Made by a program: the position numbers and the translations under genes. DNA of 5,930 nucleotides from DASSFZ01 sp036514635. Lineage in GTDB: Bacteria; Chloroflexota; Anaerolineae; Fen-1058. This document shows positions 1-5,219 of the stretch, piece after piece. The stretch covers positions 1 through 5,930 of the forward strand of contig DATBWU010000296.1 of assembly GCA_036514635.1 (NCBI GenBank). Direction: 5' to 3'. The notes under the pieces are model-generated. The model had not been told where the DNA came from. It did not search any database and worked only from the letters and a program-made list of their open reading frames with translations. Numbering within the stretch: position 1 is the first letter of the stretch; every line of letters starts with the position of its first letter.

Positions 1-2
1 CA

Positions 3-773
3 CTTGATCCAATAATAGACCGATTGCTGCAACAAGACCCGGCAAAGCGTCCGCAAACAGCAGATGTTGTTCTAAACATGCTTAACGAATCCTTAAAGCC
101 GTCCACATGGAGTGCTAAAGAAAGCGCATACATTGCAATGGGCAAATTTCATAATCGCCTGCGATCGGTTTTCCCAGGCAAACAAGGACTAATCCGCGTG
201 ACGGATAAAGATAAGATCGACTATCTCTTGGCCGCCTTATCAAGCAACCTGAGCGAGTACGGTTTTGAGGGTGCGTTGTGGTGGACGCGAGGTTACTCCG
301 ATAATCACATACGGCGAATGTACAAACTGGATGAAGGTTTGTGGTTGATAAATGAGTTTGAATGCACAATTGAGGAAGCATGGGTAAATAGAGTTTATTC
401 CTCCTTGCACAATGAGTACGTTCTCTTGCAACTCGCTCCAATGCCGCCTTTCGAAATTTATGATCGAGATGAGTACGATGGCGAATATGATAATGCCGCT
501 TGGTTCACAGACAGGTACATAACAAGCGACGAATACAATGATGGAGTCGACGAACTTGACGCTCACGTTGTAGAGCTCGACGGGGTAGCGGAACCACGCG
601 TGCGAAACATGAAGCGCCAATTCATGTTTCTAGTAGTATTCGGACATCATGTTCAGGGTTACCATGAAACTGTTGAGCAAGTTTATCGTGCTTTAATAGA
701 ACATGATAGAGTAAGCCCAGGCATATTGAGACCTCTTGAGAGACTTATGCATCATCCCATATTTCAGGAGTGA
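3..773 (+). CDS. Ser/Thr protein kinase-like protein, 3' end only
   Basis: The frame is open from base 3, so the gene starts before the window; 256 residues are visible. The first residues, LDPIIDRLLQQDPAKRP, match the last helices of a Hanks-type protein kinase C-lobe (subdomain XI). The Arg of DPAKRP is the conserved one that pairs with the Glu of the APE motif. The catalytic part (P-loop, HRD, DFG) lies outside the window and cannot be checked. About 220 residues follow that I do not recognise: a mixed, aromatic-rich stretch, a very acidic Asp/Glu/Tyr segment near visible residues 150-190, and a helical end. No membrane segment is visible, unlike many bacterial PknB-type kinases, so it is probably cytoplasmic. 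It ends at TGA 771-773, 43 bases before the lipoprotein gene on the same strand. It is clearly more AT-rich than the next genes, which suggests separate acquisition. The kinase assignment rests on the subdomain XI match alone. Confidence 0.72.
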   Translation, partial: LDPIIDRLLQQDPAKRPQTADVVLNMLNESLKPSTWSAKESAYIAMGKFHNRLRSVFPGKQGLIRVTDKDKIDYLLAALSSNLSEYGFEGALWWTRGYSDNHIRRMYKLDEGLWLINEFECTIEEAWVNRVYSSLHNEYVLLQLAPMPPFEIYDRDEYDGEYDNAAWFTDRYITSDEYNDGVDELDAHVVELDGVAEPRVRNMKRQFMFLVVFGHHVQGYHETVEQVYRALIEHDRVSPGILRPLERLMHHPIFQE

Positions 774-816
774 AGAAAAGCATTTAAGAGCTGTCTTCGG
801 CACAAGAGAGTAATCA

Positions 817-1521
817 ATGCAGCGCTCCCTTCGCCAATTCATAACTATCCTGATCTCACTGACCGTTGCCGCCTGCTCACCGGCTCCTCAGCGCGTCCCC
901 TCAACTCAAACTCAAACCCTAACTCTCACTCCCATCTCCCTCACCCGCCCACCCACCTGGACGCCCACGCCCGACGAGAGCCATACCGGGACAGCGACGG
1001 CGACTCCCTTCCCGACGCGCACACTCACGCCGCCGGTCACGCCCGCCGAGCACAAGGTCGTCGTCGCGCAGGATAACGCGTTTTCAATCCAGATCCCCTC
1101 TAACTGGGAGGTCACCGAGGGCACGCGGCGCGTGGAAGGATACGCCAACTACGAAGTCAAGTACTTCGCCGCAGTCGGGCCAGGCGATGCGCCACAACCC
1201 GGTGTGATCATCTTTTACGATTGGCCGTCGTCGCTCGGCGTCACCAATGACAACGCATGGGAGTCTGCGTACGCGCTGACCGCGCTCGTGATCAAGTCCT
1301 GCGCGACGCGGCTCGGCCAGGAGAAGCTGCCGGTCGATTTCGGCGGCGAGCCTGCCTTCGGCGCCGAGTACGTCGATGCATGCGGCGCGGCCGGACTGGT
1401 GGCCGGCGCCGTGCACAACGGCGTCAATTACGGCGCACTGTTCGAAGCGCCCGCGCCCTACTTCGGCGAGTGGTTCGACACGCTGCGCGAGATGCTGTTG
1501 AGCGTCACGTTCGGGAGGTGA
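817..1521 (+). CDS. Exported lipoprotein with Thr/Pro-rich linker
   Basis: The 234-aa protein starts with a signal peptide: Arg at 3 and 6, a hydrophobic core at residues 8-17, and the lipobox VAAC with Cys20 as the predicted lipidated residue. It should be anchored to the outer face of the cytoplasmic membrane. Residues 21-77 are a low-complexity Thr/Pro/Ser linker (TPTP, TATATP, TPPVTP types), the usual spacer of Chloroflexota surface lipoproteins. Residues 78-234 form one domain that starts with a beta-rich segment (FSIQIPSNWEV), similar in style to the 'IPxxW' opening of PsbP-like or DUF1795-like domains; I cannot assign it further. Cys162 and Cys189 could form a disulfide. The start ATG at 817 is supported by the purine-rich AAGAGAG at 804-810, six bases upstream, and by the signal peptide beginning exactly there. 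Its function is unknown. It may be co-transcribed with the kinase-like gene 43 bases upstream. Confidence 0.85.
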   Translation: MQRSLRQFITILISLTVAACSPAPQRVPSTQTQTLTLTPISLTRPPTWTPTPDESHTGTATATPFPTRTLTPPVTPAEHKVVVAQDNAFSIQIPSNWEVTEGTRRVEGYANYEVKYFAAVGPGDAPQPGVIIFYDWPSSLGVTNDNAWESAYALTALVIKSCATRLGQEKLPVDFGGEPAFGAEYVDACGAAGLVAGAVHNGVNYGALFEAPAPYFGEWFDTLREMLLSVTFGR

Positions 1522-1526
1522 TGGCG

Positions 1527-1547
1527 TATCGCATATCGCTTATCGGG
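1527..1547. repeat. Heptamer tandem repeat, three units
   Basis: TATCGCA, TATCGCT and TATCGGG lie head to tail immediately after the lipoprotein stop codon. The unit is TATCGNN. It is too short to be called a known repeat family. It could be a remnant of a longer intergenic heptamer array. Confidence 0.4.
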
Positions 1548-1564
1548 CGACTCACCCTCCCGCA

Positions 1565-1588
1565 GGTTCGTGTCGTTCTCGCCGAACC
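1565..1588. repeat. Inverted repeat in the intergenic region
   Basis: GGTTCG at 1565-1570 and CGAACC at 1583-1588 form a perfect 6-bp dyad around a 12-base loop. No T-run follows on either strand, so it is not a standard intrinsic terminator. It lies between the lipoprotein stop and the promoter at 1616 and may be a weak factor-dependent 3' end or an operator, or nothing. Confidence 0.3.
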
Positions 1589-1615
1589 GAGCACTAGCGC
1601 TGCCGCTCGCGGGCG

Positions 1616-1644
1616 TTGATGTGCCGGGGAACCTGCTATATACT
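1616..1644 (+). promoter_or_regulatory. Rightward sigma70-type promoter, cut off by the transposon
   Basis: The -35 box TTGATG (1616-1621) and the -10 box TATACT (1639-1644) are separated by exactly 17 bases and match the consensus at 4 of 6 and 5 of 6 positions. Transcription would start near 1651. A small dyad, GGTT-GTG-AACC (1658-1668), lies just after the expected start and could be an operator. The transposon begins at 1678, only about 27 bases into the transcript, and its genes run the other way. The promoter therefore has no downstream gene of its own now. In the pre-insertion sequence it would read toward the HEPN gene that now starts at 5220. Confidence 0.6.
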
Positions 1645-1671
1645 GTAAGCGGATTCTGGTTGTGAACCGCG

Positions 1672-1677
1672 ACGTTA
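1672..1677. repeat. Target-site duplication, left copy (ACGTTA)
   Basis: ACGTTA directly abuts the left terminus TGT of the transposon, and the identical hexamer directly follows the right terminus ACA at 4992-4997. A 6-bp duplication is close to the 5 bp made by Mu and Tn7-type transposases. Confidence 0.75.
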
Positions 1678-1699
1678 TGTTACGGGCCGAATTGTTTGG
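1678..1699 (+). repeat. Left terminal inverted repeat (site L1)
   Basis: It starts TGTTACGGGCCGAAT and ends TTTGG. Against the right terminus read inward from 4991 it matches at 14 of the first 21 positions, including TGT, CCG at 10-12, TT at 15-16 and TTTG at 18-21. It matches the inner right copy R2 even better: about 17 of 22 positions with one gap. It is a likely transposase binding site. Confidence 0.75.
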
Positions 1700-1702
1700 A
1701 GG

Positions 1703-1722
1703 TGTAAGGCTGGAATAAATGG
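1703..1722 (+). repeat. Subterminal end repeat (site L2)
   Basis: TGTAAGGCTGGAATAAATGG starts 25 bases inside L1 in the same orientation. It shares TGT, GGCTG, AATA, AT and GG with R2, with small gaps. It is probably a second transposase binding site of the left end. Confidence 0.55.
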
Positions 1723-1738
1723 CGGGCCGCCGACGGAG

Positions 1739-1771
1739 AAAACGGGCTACGCTGGCAGAGGCGCAACCCGT
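1739..1771 (-). terminator. Intrinsic terminator of the transposon operon
   Basis: Read leftward, ACGGGTTGCGC (1771-1761) pairs with GCGTAGCCCGT (1752-1742) as an 11-bp stem. In RNA this has nine Watson-Crick and two G-U pairs, an 8-base loop CUCUGCCA, and then UUUCUCC. It begins 22 bases after the ATPase stop codon and so ends the three-gene transcript before it leaves the element. It would also reduce antisense transcription into the lipoprotein gene. Confidence 0.75.
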
Positions 1772-1793
1772 GAGGAGAAAGGGCGGTCGCTCT

Positions 1794-2600
1794 TCAGTCG
1801 TGGTCAATCTCTGCGATGGCCTTGCGCAGGGTGCTCTCATCCAAGACCTGTTTCTGGTCGATCAAGCCCGCCATGAGGGCGGTGGTGCACACTTGATTGA
1901 TGCGGCGAGGAATGCCTTTGGTGTACTCGAAGACGCGCTGCAGGGCGTCGTCGGTAAAGAGGGTGCCCGCTTTGTAGCCGGCGACCTGCGCCTGATGCTT
2001 GACGTAGCCGATGGTCTCCTGCAAATCGAGCGGGCCGAGGTGATAGCGAACCGTGAGGCGCTGGTTGAACGCTTCATGAACGGTAAGATGGAGGGTGCGC
2101 CGGAGATCAGGATGGCCGACCAGCACCACGGTGGCGAGGGACTGACTGTCCATCTTGTCACTGAACAGCAAGCGTAACTGTTCGAACATGGGCTGGGTCA
2201 GCAGATGCGCCTCGTCGAGGACAATGACGGGTGCACGATGCTTGTTCGAGCTGAGGTCATCCAAGGCGGAGCGGATGCGCGCGACGAGGCGCGGCTTGCT
2301 GAAAGGGGGTTCGACGCCGAGTTGGAGCAAGAGGTCGCGATACAAACCCGTGATGCCCGTGGTCGGATTAGCCAGATACACAACGAGATAACGATTGAAG
2401 TCGAGGTTGGCGGCGAAGACGCGCACGGCGGTGGACTTGCCGGAGCCGATCTCACCCGTGACGAGACCGAAGCCGCGCTCGCGGACGAGATAGGCCAGGC
2501 GTGCGCCGAGTTCCTTCTGAGCGGCGGTGGGGAACAAGTCTTTGGTGGCGATGGTGCGCGAAAAGGGCAAGCTGGAGAAGCCGTAGAATTCTTGGAACAT
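1794..2600 (-). CDS. AAA+ ATPase of the ExeA/TniB/TnsC type
   Basis: The 268-aa protein opens with MFQEFYGFSSLPFS, the typical start of ExeA-like transposition ATPases. Motifs in order: Walker A GEIGSGKST (residues 49-57, Lys55), Walker B VIVLDE (125-130, Asp129 and Glu130), sensor-1 region VVLVGHPDL (158-166), a likely arginine finger in NQRL (Arg181), and a C-terminal GIPRRINQ segment (229-236), typical of the family's lid domain. In Mu, Tn7 and Tn5053 such ATPases bind target DNA, choose or mark targets, and activate the DDE transposase; here that role is inferred. The ATG at 2600 follows the transposase stop by one base (TGA-C-ATG) and has a strong GGAGG six bases upstream, so the two are probably translationally coupled. 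The frame stays open further upstream, but that part is antisense to the transposase frame and lacks the family's start. All key residues are present. Confidence 0.9.
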   Translation of the reverse strand: MFQEFYGFSSLPFSRTIATKDLFPTAAQKELGARLAYLVRERGFGLVTGEIGSGKSTAVRVFAANLDFNRYLVVYLANPTTGITGLYRDLLLQLGVEPPFSKPRLVARIRSALDDLSSNKHRAPVIVLDEAHLLTQPMFEQLRLLFSDKMDSQSLATVVLVGHPDLRRTLHLTVHEAFNQRLTVRYHLGPLDLQETIGYVKHQAQVAGYKAGTLFTDDALQRVFEYTKGIPRRINQVCTTALMAGLIDQKQVLDESTLRKAIAEIDHD

Positions 2601-2601
2601 G

Positions 2602-4056
2602 TCAGGCCTCCGGCGCGTCCGCGGTCGGGTCGGTGGGTGTGTCCACCTCGGGTAAGGGCAACTGGGTGAACTGGAGCGGGCCGAGTTCGCGCTGCTGTTG
2701 AGTCCGATACTCTTCGCGCAGTGCGGCCAGGTAGTCGAGCGAGGATTTCGGTCTGGGCGGGTCGGGCGGTTCCGTCGCGAGCCGTTGGACAGCGAGGTGG
2801 CGCTGGCGATTCTGAACAATGACCGTCGCCAGGCCGAGGCGAGTGCCGTCGAGGTAGAGTTCAATCTGCGCGAGGTCAAACGGATCGAAGCGGAGTTCAA
2901 GGATGCGTCCCGCCAGATGCGGCTCGACCTGGTAGCGATTGCCTTGGAGCGAGAGCAGGGCATCGCGACGGACCTTACGCTTCTCGCGCCAGAGGAACGC
3001 GCGGCGCACGGTTTCAGGATCGGCGTGGCGCACCTGGTCGAGGCCCGCCGTGTAGCGTGCCCACGGAGTTTGTTTCGTCTCGCTGTGCTCGTGTTGATGA
3101 TAGACACACTCCAGCCAGGCCCACAGCGATTCGTTGAGGTCGGTCAGCGTCGTGAGATGCGAGGCTTCGACTTCCGGTAGGAACTGAGCGCGGAGGGTTT
3201 CGAAAAAACGCTCCTGTTTTCCCTTCGCTTCGGGCGAATAGGGGGCGGTTTGGATACGTTGAATGCCGAGCGTGGCGCAGGCGGCATTGAACTGCGTGGA
3301 CGAATAGACCTGACCGTTGTCCACGTAGACGGCGTAGGGCACGCCGCGGCGCAACAGCGCCACCTTGAGCACGCGTTCCATCCGAGGCAAGGCTTCGTCG
3401 AAGAAGAATTCGGCGTAGGGCACCAGCCGGCTGTGGTCGTCGATGAAGCAGAACAAGTGCGTGCGGCGCTTGCCTGCCCCCGCTCGACGGGGGTTGCCGG
3501 GCGCGTAGGGGTCGGGCAGCCAGGGGCCGACCATGGCGTCGCCCTGCCACAGCGCGTTGACGTGGTCACGCTCAAAGCGTCGGTAGGTCTTGCCCGTGTG
3601 AGCTAACACGCGCCGGGTTTTGCCACGCCGGCGCAAGTGCGTGGTTAGCGTGTGGACATTGACTGAGCGCGGCAAGCTCTCGTCCCGCTGAAGGATGTCC
3701 ACGATCGTCTGCGTGGTGCGTGCAGGCTGTTCTTCGCGCAACGCAATGGCTTGGTCGAGCACCTCGGGTGGGAAGGCGCGTGGGGCGCCGGCATCCGCGC
3801 GGGGGCCGGGGCGCAGCGCCTCGAAGCCTTGCTCGCGATACGTCTTGAGGTAGCGGCGCAGCGTCGTGACACTCACGTGCGTGCGGGTCGAACCTGGAAT
3901 GCGGTACGAGCGCGAAGCAATCTCGCGCAAGAGGCGCTCCTGTTGACCGGAGTCGGGCGGGGTGTGGACGAGTGGGGCGATGAGGCCATACCGGAACAAC
4001 GCGATTTCGGTGTTCAGGTCGTGCGGATCAGTTTCGGATGAGCTGGTCGGTGACAT
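2602..4056 (-). CDS. DD(35)E integrase-fold transposase (rve type)
   Basis: The 484-aa protein cuts the element's ends and joins them to target DNA. Residues 1-160 hold DNA-binding helices, including an HTH-like SVTTLRRYLKTYREQG (62-77). The catalytic core has Asp173 (LWQGDAM), Asp246 (YVDNGQ) and Glu282 (GKQERF), with 35 residues between the second Asp and the Glu, as expected for the retroviral integrase superfamily. Residues 360-415 (KVRRDALLSLQGNRYQV onward) look like the beta-barrel of Mu-type transposases. The tail from about 430 is Pro-rich with one helix (SLDYLAALREEY) and may contact the ATPase, as the TnsB tail contacts TnsC. The ATG at 4056 is chosen because AGGAG lies eight bases upstream; an in-frame ATG at 4098 would add 14 residues but has no good ribosome site. 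The family is close to IS481/Mu/TnsB-type rve enzymes; the exact group is not resolved. Confidence 0.92.
   Translation of the reverse strand: MSPTSSSETDPHDLNTEIALFRYGLIAPLVHTPPDSGQQERLLREIASRSYRIPGSTRTHVSVTTLRRYLKTYREQGFEALRPGPRADAGAPRAFPPEVLDQAIALREEQPARTTQTIVDILQRDESLPRSVNVHTLTTHLRRRGKTRRVLAHTGKTYRRFERDHVNALWQGDAMVGPWLPDPYAPGNPRRAGAGKRRTHLFCFIDDHSRLVPYAEFFFDEALPRMERVLKVALLRRGVPYAVYVDNGQVYSSTQFNAACATLGIQRIQTAPYSPEAKGKQERFFETLRAQFLPEVEASHLTTLTDLNESLWAWLECVYHQHEHSETKQTPWARYTAGLDQVRHADPETVRRAFLWREKRKVRRDALLSLQGNRYQVEPHLAGRILELRFDPFDLAQIELYLDGTRLGLATVIVQNRQRHLAVQRLATEPPDPPRPKSSLDYLAALREEYRTQQQRELGPLQFTQLPLPEVDTPTDPTADAPEA
2607..2611 (-). promoter_or_regulatory. Ribosome binding site of the ATPase gene
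   Basis: GGAGG on the minus strand lies six bases before ATG 2600, inside the last codons of the transposase gene. It fixes the ATPase start and supports translational coupling. Confidence 0.8.
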
Positions 4057-4064
4057 GTGGACTG

Positions 4065-4069
4065 CTCCT
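4065..4069 (-). promoter_or_regulatory. Ribosome binding site of the transposase gene
   Basis: AGGAG on the minus strand lies eight bases before ATG 4056. The competing ATG at 4098 has no comparable site, so this decides the start. Confidence 0.7.
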
Positions 4070-4140
4070 GTCGTGATTGGGGTGTGCGCCACCAACATAT
4101 CACGTCCCAGCGGCAGGGAACAGTCTGCAAAGTGTGTGGG

Positions 4141-4779
4141 TTAGATCAACCGCGCTAAGCCTTGGCCGAAGCCCCAGTGCCACAAGAAGCGCAACCGATC
4201 AGCCAGGCCGTAGTCCGCCAGTTCCGCCCAGCGTGTCTTGGCCCAGGCCAGCAGGTGCAGCGCCGCGTGCAGCAATGCCTGCGGCATCTCGCGCGGGCCG
4301 GCCGCTTCGCCCAGCGGGTCGAGTCCCGGCGCCGCCGCGTCATACTGCGCCAGGGTCTGCTGCACCGCCGCCCACCACACCGGCGCATGTTCGGCAAACG
4401 ATCGACACCAGCGCCGGATCGTGCGCGCCGAGGGCGCTCCGTGTGGCGCGGACTGCCGCGCGACCTGAGCCCACGACGCCCCGACTTCGTAGCGCGCGAC
4501 GACGACCGACTGAATGATGACCAGCAGATAGTGGCGGAAGCGGAGCAGAAAACTGGGCAGCAGCGAGAGGGTACGGTGGCACACGGTGCAATACCAGCGC
4601 TTGATGCGGATACGGTAGACGCGTTCCAGGTCGAGGGGTTTGCGCCAGTAGAAGCCGTGCCCGATGAGCGCCGCGACCGCCTGACACTGCGGGCACTGCG
4701 CCGGACGGGGGAAGCTCAGTCGCTCGCCACACGCCAGATACTCTTGGACAGTCCGTCCGAAGTCAGTTACAATCACCAT
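4141..4779 (-). CDS. Zinc-ribbon/HTH accessory protein of the transposon (DUF6431-like)
   Basis: This is the first gene of the transposon operon, 84 bases before the transposase gene on the same strand. From ATG 4779 it gives 212 aa. It opens with a short segment MVIVTDFGRTVQEYL, then a zinc ribbon with Cys29-X2-Cys32 (CPQC) and Cys64-X2-Cys67 (CTVC). Between the pairs lie GHGFYWR and a basic strand RVYRIRIKRWYC. Hydrophobic helices follow (75-95), then an HTH-like stretch ending in SARTIRRWCRSF (117-128) and an Ala/Trp/Leu-rich helical C-terminus. From memory it resembles the family labelled DUF6431, often found near transposases; this needs a profile check. A role in DNA binding is likely. 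Serving as target selector or regulator, like TniQ/TnsD, is a hypothesis only. The frame is open to an earlier ATG at 4869 (242 aa), and neither start has a good ribosome site. I prefer 4779 because the family-like sequence starts there. Confidence 0.75.
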   Translation of the reverse strand: MVIVTDFGRTVQEYLACGERLSFPRPAQCPQCQAVAALIGHGFYWRKPLDLERVYRIRIKRWYCTVCHRTLSLLPSFLLRFRHYLLVIIQSVVVARYEVGASWAQVARQSAPHGAPSARTIRRWCRSFAEHAPVWWAAVQQTLAQYDAAAPGLDPLGEAAGPREMPQALLHAALHLLAWAKTRWAELADYGLADRLRFLWHWGFGQGLARLI

Positions 4780-4885
4780 GTGGTGAAGCCCGACCCAAAG
4801 GATGTGCCGCCAAGCAGTGTCTTTGGGCCGGGCTGTTCCTTTCTCTAGGATGGAGAGCACAGCATACACGATTCCAGAGTATACG

Positions 4886-4911
4886 AAAAGGCCATCGCAA
4901 ATGGATGGCCT
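4886..4911 (-). terminator. Leftward hairpin with T-run upstream of the operon
   Basis: Read leftward, AGGCCATC (4911-4904) and GATGGCCT (4896-4889) form a perfect 8-bp stem with a 7-base loop, followed by TTTCGT. This is the form of an intrinsic terminator facing left. No leftward gene ends here, so it would stop transcripts entering the element from the right, or act as an attenuator in the operon leader if transcription starts farther right. Confidence 0.55.
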
Positions 4912-4935
4912 GATGAAGGACGGTGAAGACTCCGG

Positions 4936-4956
4936 CCAATCTATTCAGCCGAAACA
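4936..4956 (-). repeat. Subterminal end repeat (site R2)
   Basis: Read inward from 4956 it is TGTTTCGGCTGAATAGATTG followed by G. It matches L1 at about 17 of 22 positions with one gap and starts 35 bases inside R1. It is probably a second transposase binding site. Confidence 0.65.
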
Positions 4957-4966
4957 GGCTTGATCG

Positions 4967-4991
4967 CTGTCAAATAAAGCGGACGGGGACA
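4967..4991 (-). repeat. Right terminal inverted repeat (site R1)
   Basis: Read inward from 4991 it starts TGTCCCCGTCCGC and continues TTTATTTGACAG. It pairs with L1 at 14 of the first 21 positions and directly abuts the right ACGTTA copy. Confidence 0.72.
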
Positions 4992-4997
4992 ACGTTA
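4992..4997. repeat. Target-site duplication, right copy (ACGTTA)
   Basis: Identical to 1672-1677 and directly adjacent to the right terminus ACA of the transposon. Confidence 0.75.
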
Positions 4998-5014
4998 GCG
5001 CATGCCGCCGTGTT

Positions 5015-5030
5015 ATGTCGGGGACGACAT
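5015..5030. repeat. Perfect hairpin near the insertion site
   Basis: ATGTCG and CGACAT form a 6-bp stem with tetraloop GGGA, 18 bases outside the right duplication copy. The stem contains GGGGACGAC, which resembles the transposon's outer end GGGGACA plus AC. There is no T-run, so it is not a simple terminator. Confidence 0.45.
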
Positions 5031-5084
5031 GGGCGTGGATCGATGTTCCGTCAGACGTCTTGGGTCAGAAACCAGATCGGACTG

Positions 5085-5102
5085 GACGGTGACGGTTACC
5101 GT
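5085..5102. repeat. GACGGT tandem repeat overlapping a dyad
   Basis: GACGGT occurs twice in tandem (5085-5096), and ACGGT-T-ACCGT (5092-5102) is a perfect dyad around one base. This is operator-like and lies about 120 bases before ATG 5220. No regulator in the window is an obvious partner. Confidence 0.35.
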
Positions 5103-5219
5103 ATGCAACTCCATTGGGGGGTATACGGCAAATATTCCATGTAGTCAATAGTTAGTGCGGCTATCAAAGAGTTGCCCAAGTTCGTATGTGCCCATGTATG
5201 CAAAGCAGACACTTTTCGA

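Larger units (their letters stand above)
4878..4973 (-). promoter_or_regulatory. Possible promoter elements of the transposon operon
   Basis: On the minus strand a perfect -35 hexamer TTGACA (4973-4968) lies within the right terminal repeat, but no good -10 box follows at 16-18 bases. A separate -10-like TATACT (4883-4878) lies just downstream of the hairpin at 4889-4911 and about nine bases before ATG 4869, without a clear -35. Transcription of the operon must start somewhere in this stretch; the exact promoter is not resolved. Confidence 0.3.
1678..4991. mobile_element. Three-gene DDE transposon, complete (3314 bp)
   Basis: The limits come from three signals that agree. The termini are 5'-TGT at 1678 and ACA-3' at 4991. 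The terminal inverted repeats match at 14 of the first 21 positions. A perfect direct repeat, ACGTTA, abuts both ends. Inside is one leftward operon: zinc-ribbon/HTH protein, DD(35)E transposase, AAA+ ATPase. A terminator follows it inside the left end and another leftward hairpin lies upstream. The gene logic is that of Mu (A, B), Tn7 (TnsB, TnsC plus target selector) and Tn5053/Tn402 (TniA, TniB, TniQ), in which an ATPase guides the transposase to targets and away from its own copy. There is no cargo gene, resolvase or recognisable TniQ. All three genes look intact, so the element may be active. I cannot name its family from sequence alone. Confidence 0.85.
4998..5219 (+). other. Leader-like stretch between the transposon and the HEPN gene
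   Basis: No convincing gene is seen in these 222 bases. They contain a stable small hairpin (5015-5030), a GACGGT tandem repeat with an overlapping dyad (5085-5102), an 8-bp palindrome AGACGTCT (5053-5060) and a spaced dyad CCGTAT/ATACGG (5099-5104, 5123-5128). Before the insertion this stretch followed directly after bases up to 1677, so it would have formed most of a roughly 250-base leader from the promoter at 1616 to ATG 5220. Confidence 0.45.

Noticed and set aside
1721..1731. GGCGG-G-CCGCC dyad as a terminator
   Set aside because: A one-base loop cannot form a normal hairpin and no T-run follows; the real terminator is at 1739-1771.
2601..3107. Long N-terminal extension of the ATPase frame (to 437 aa)
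   Set aside because: It is antisense to the transposase coding sequence, has a Ser/Arg/Thr-rich shadow composition, and the true start MFQEFYGF at 2600 has a strong ribosome site.
4057..4098. Longer transposase start at ATG 4098
   Set aside because: It adds 14 unconserved-looking residues and lacks a good ribosome site, while ATG 4056 has AGGAG at eight bases.
2155..4848. Several + strand frames opposite the transposon genes
   Set aside because: They are mirror frames of GC-rich coding DNA, without family motifs, and the minus-strand genes explain the whole stretch.
4780..4869. Longer start (ATG 4869) for the zinc-ribbon protein
   Set aside because: No good ribosome site and the extra 30 residues look unlike the family start. 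It is not fully excluded, because a -10-like TATACT lies close upstream and could give a near-leaderless transcript.
1678..4956. Element ending at the inner right copy (R2, 4956)
   Set aside because: R2 matches L1 well, but the bases after 4956 (GGCTTG) do not repeat ACGTTA, whereas those after 4991 do; R2 is better read as a subterminal site.
1571..5029. Alternative transposon ends TGTCGT (1571) and CGACA (5029)
   Set aside because: The first bases look like an inverted pair, but the flanks (GTTCG and TGGGC) are not duplicated. The 1678-4991 ends have longer similarity and a perfect duplication.
5043..5144. Short + strand frame with a protein-like end (LDGDGYRMQLHWGVYGKYSM)
   Set aside because: Only 33 codons from its ATG, no clear ribosome site, no recognised family; the longer frame from 4923 crosses the transposon end and cannot be an ancestral gene.
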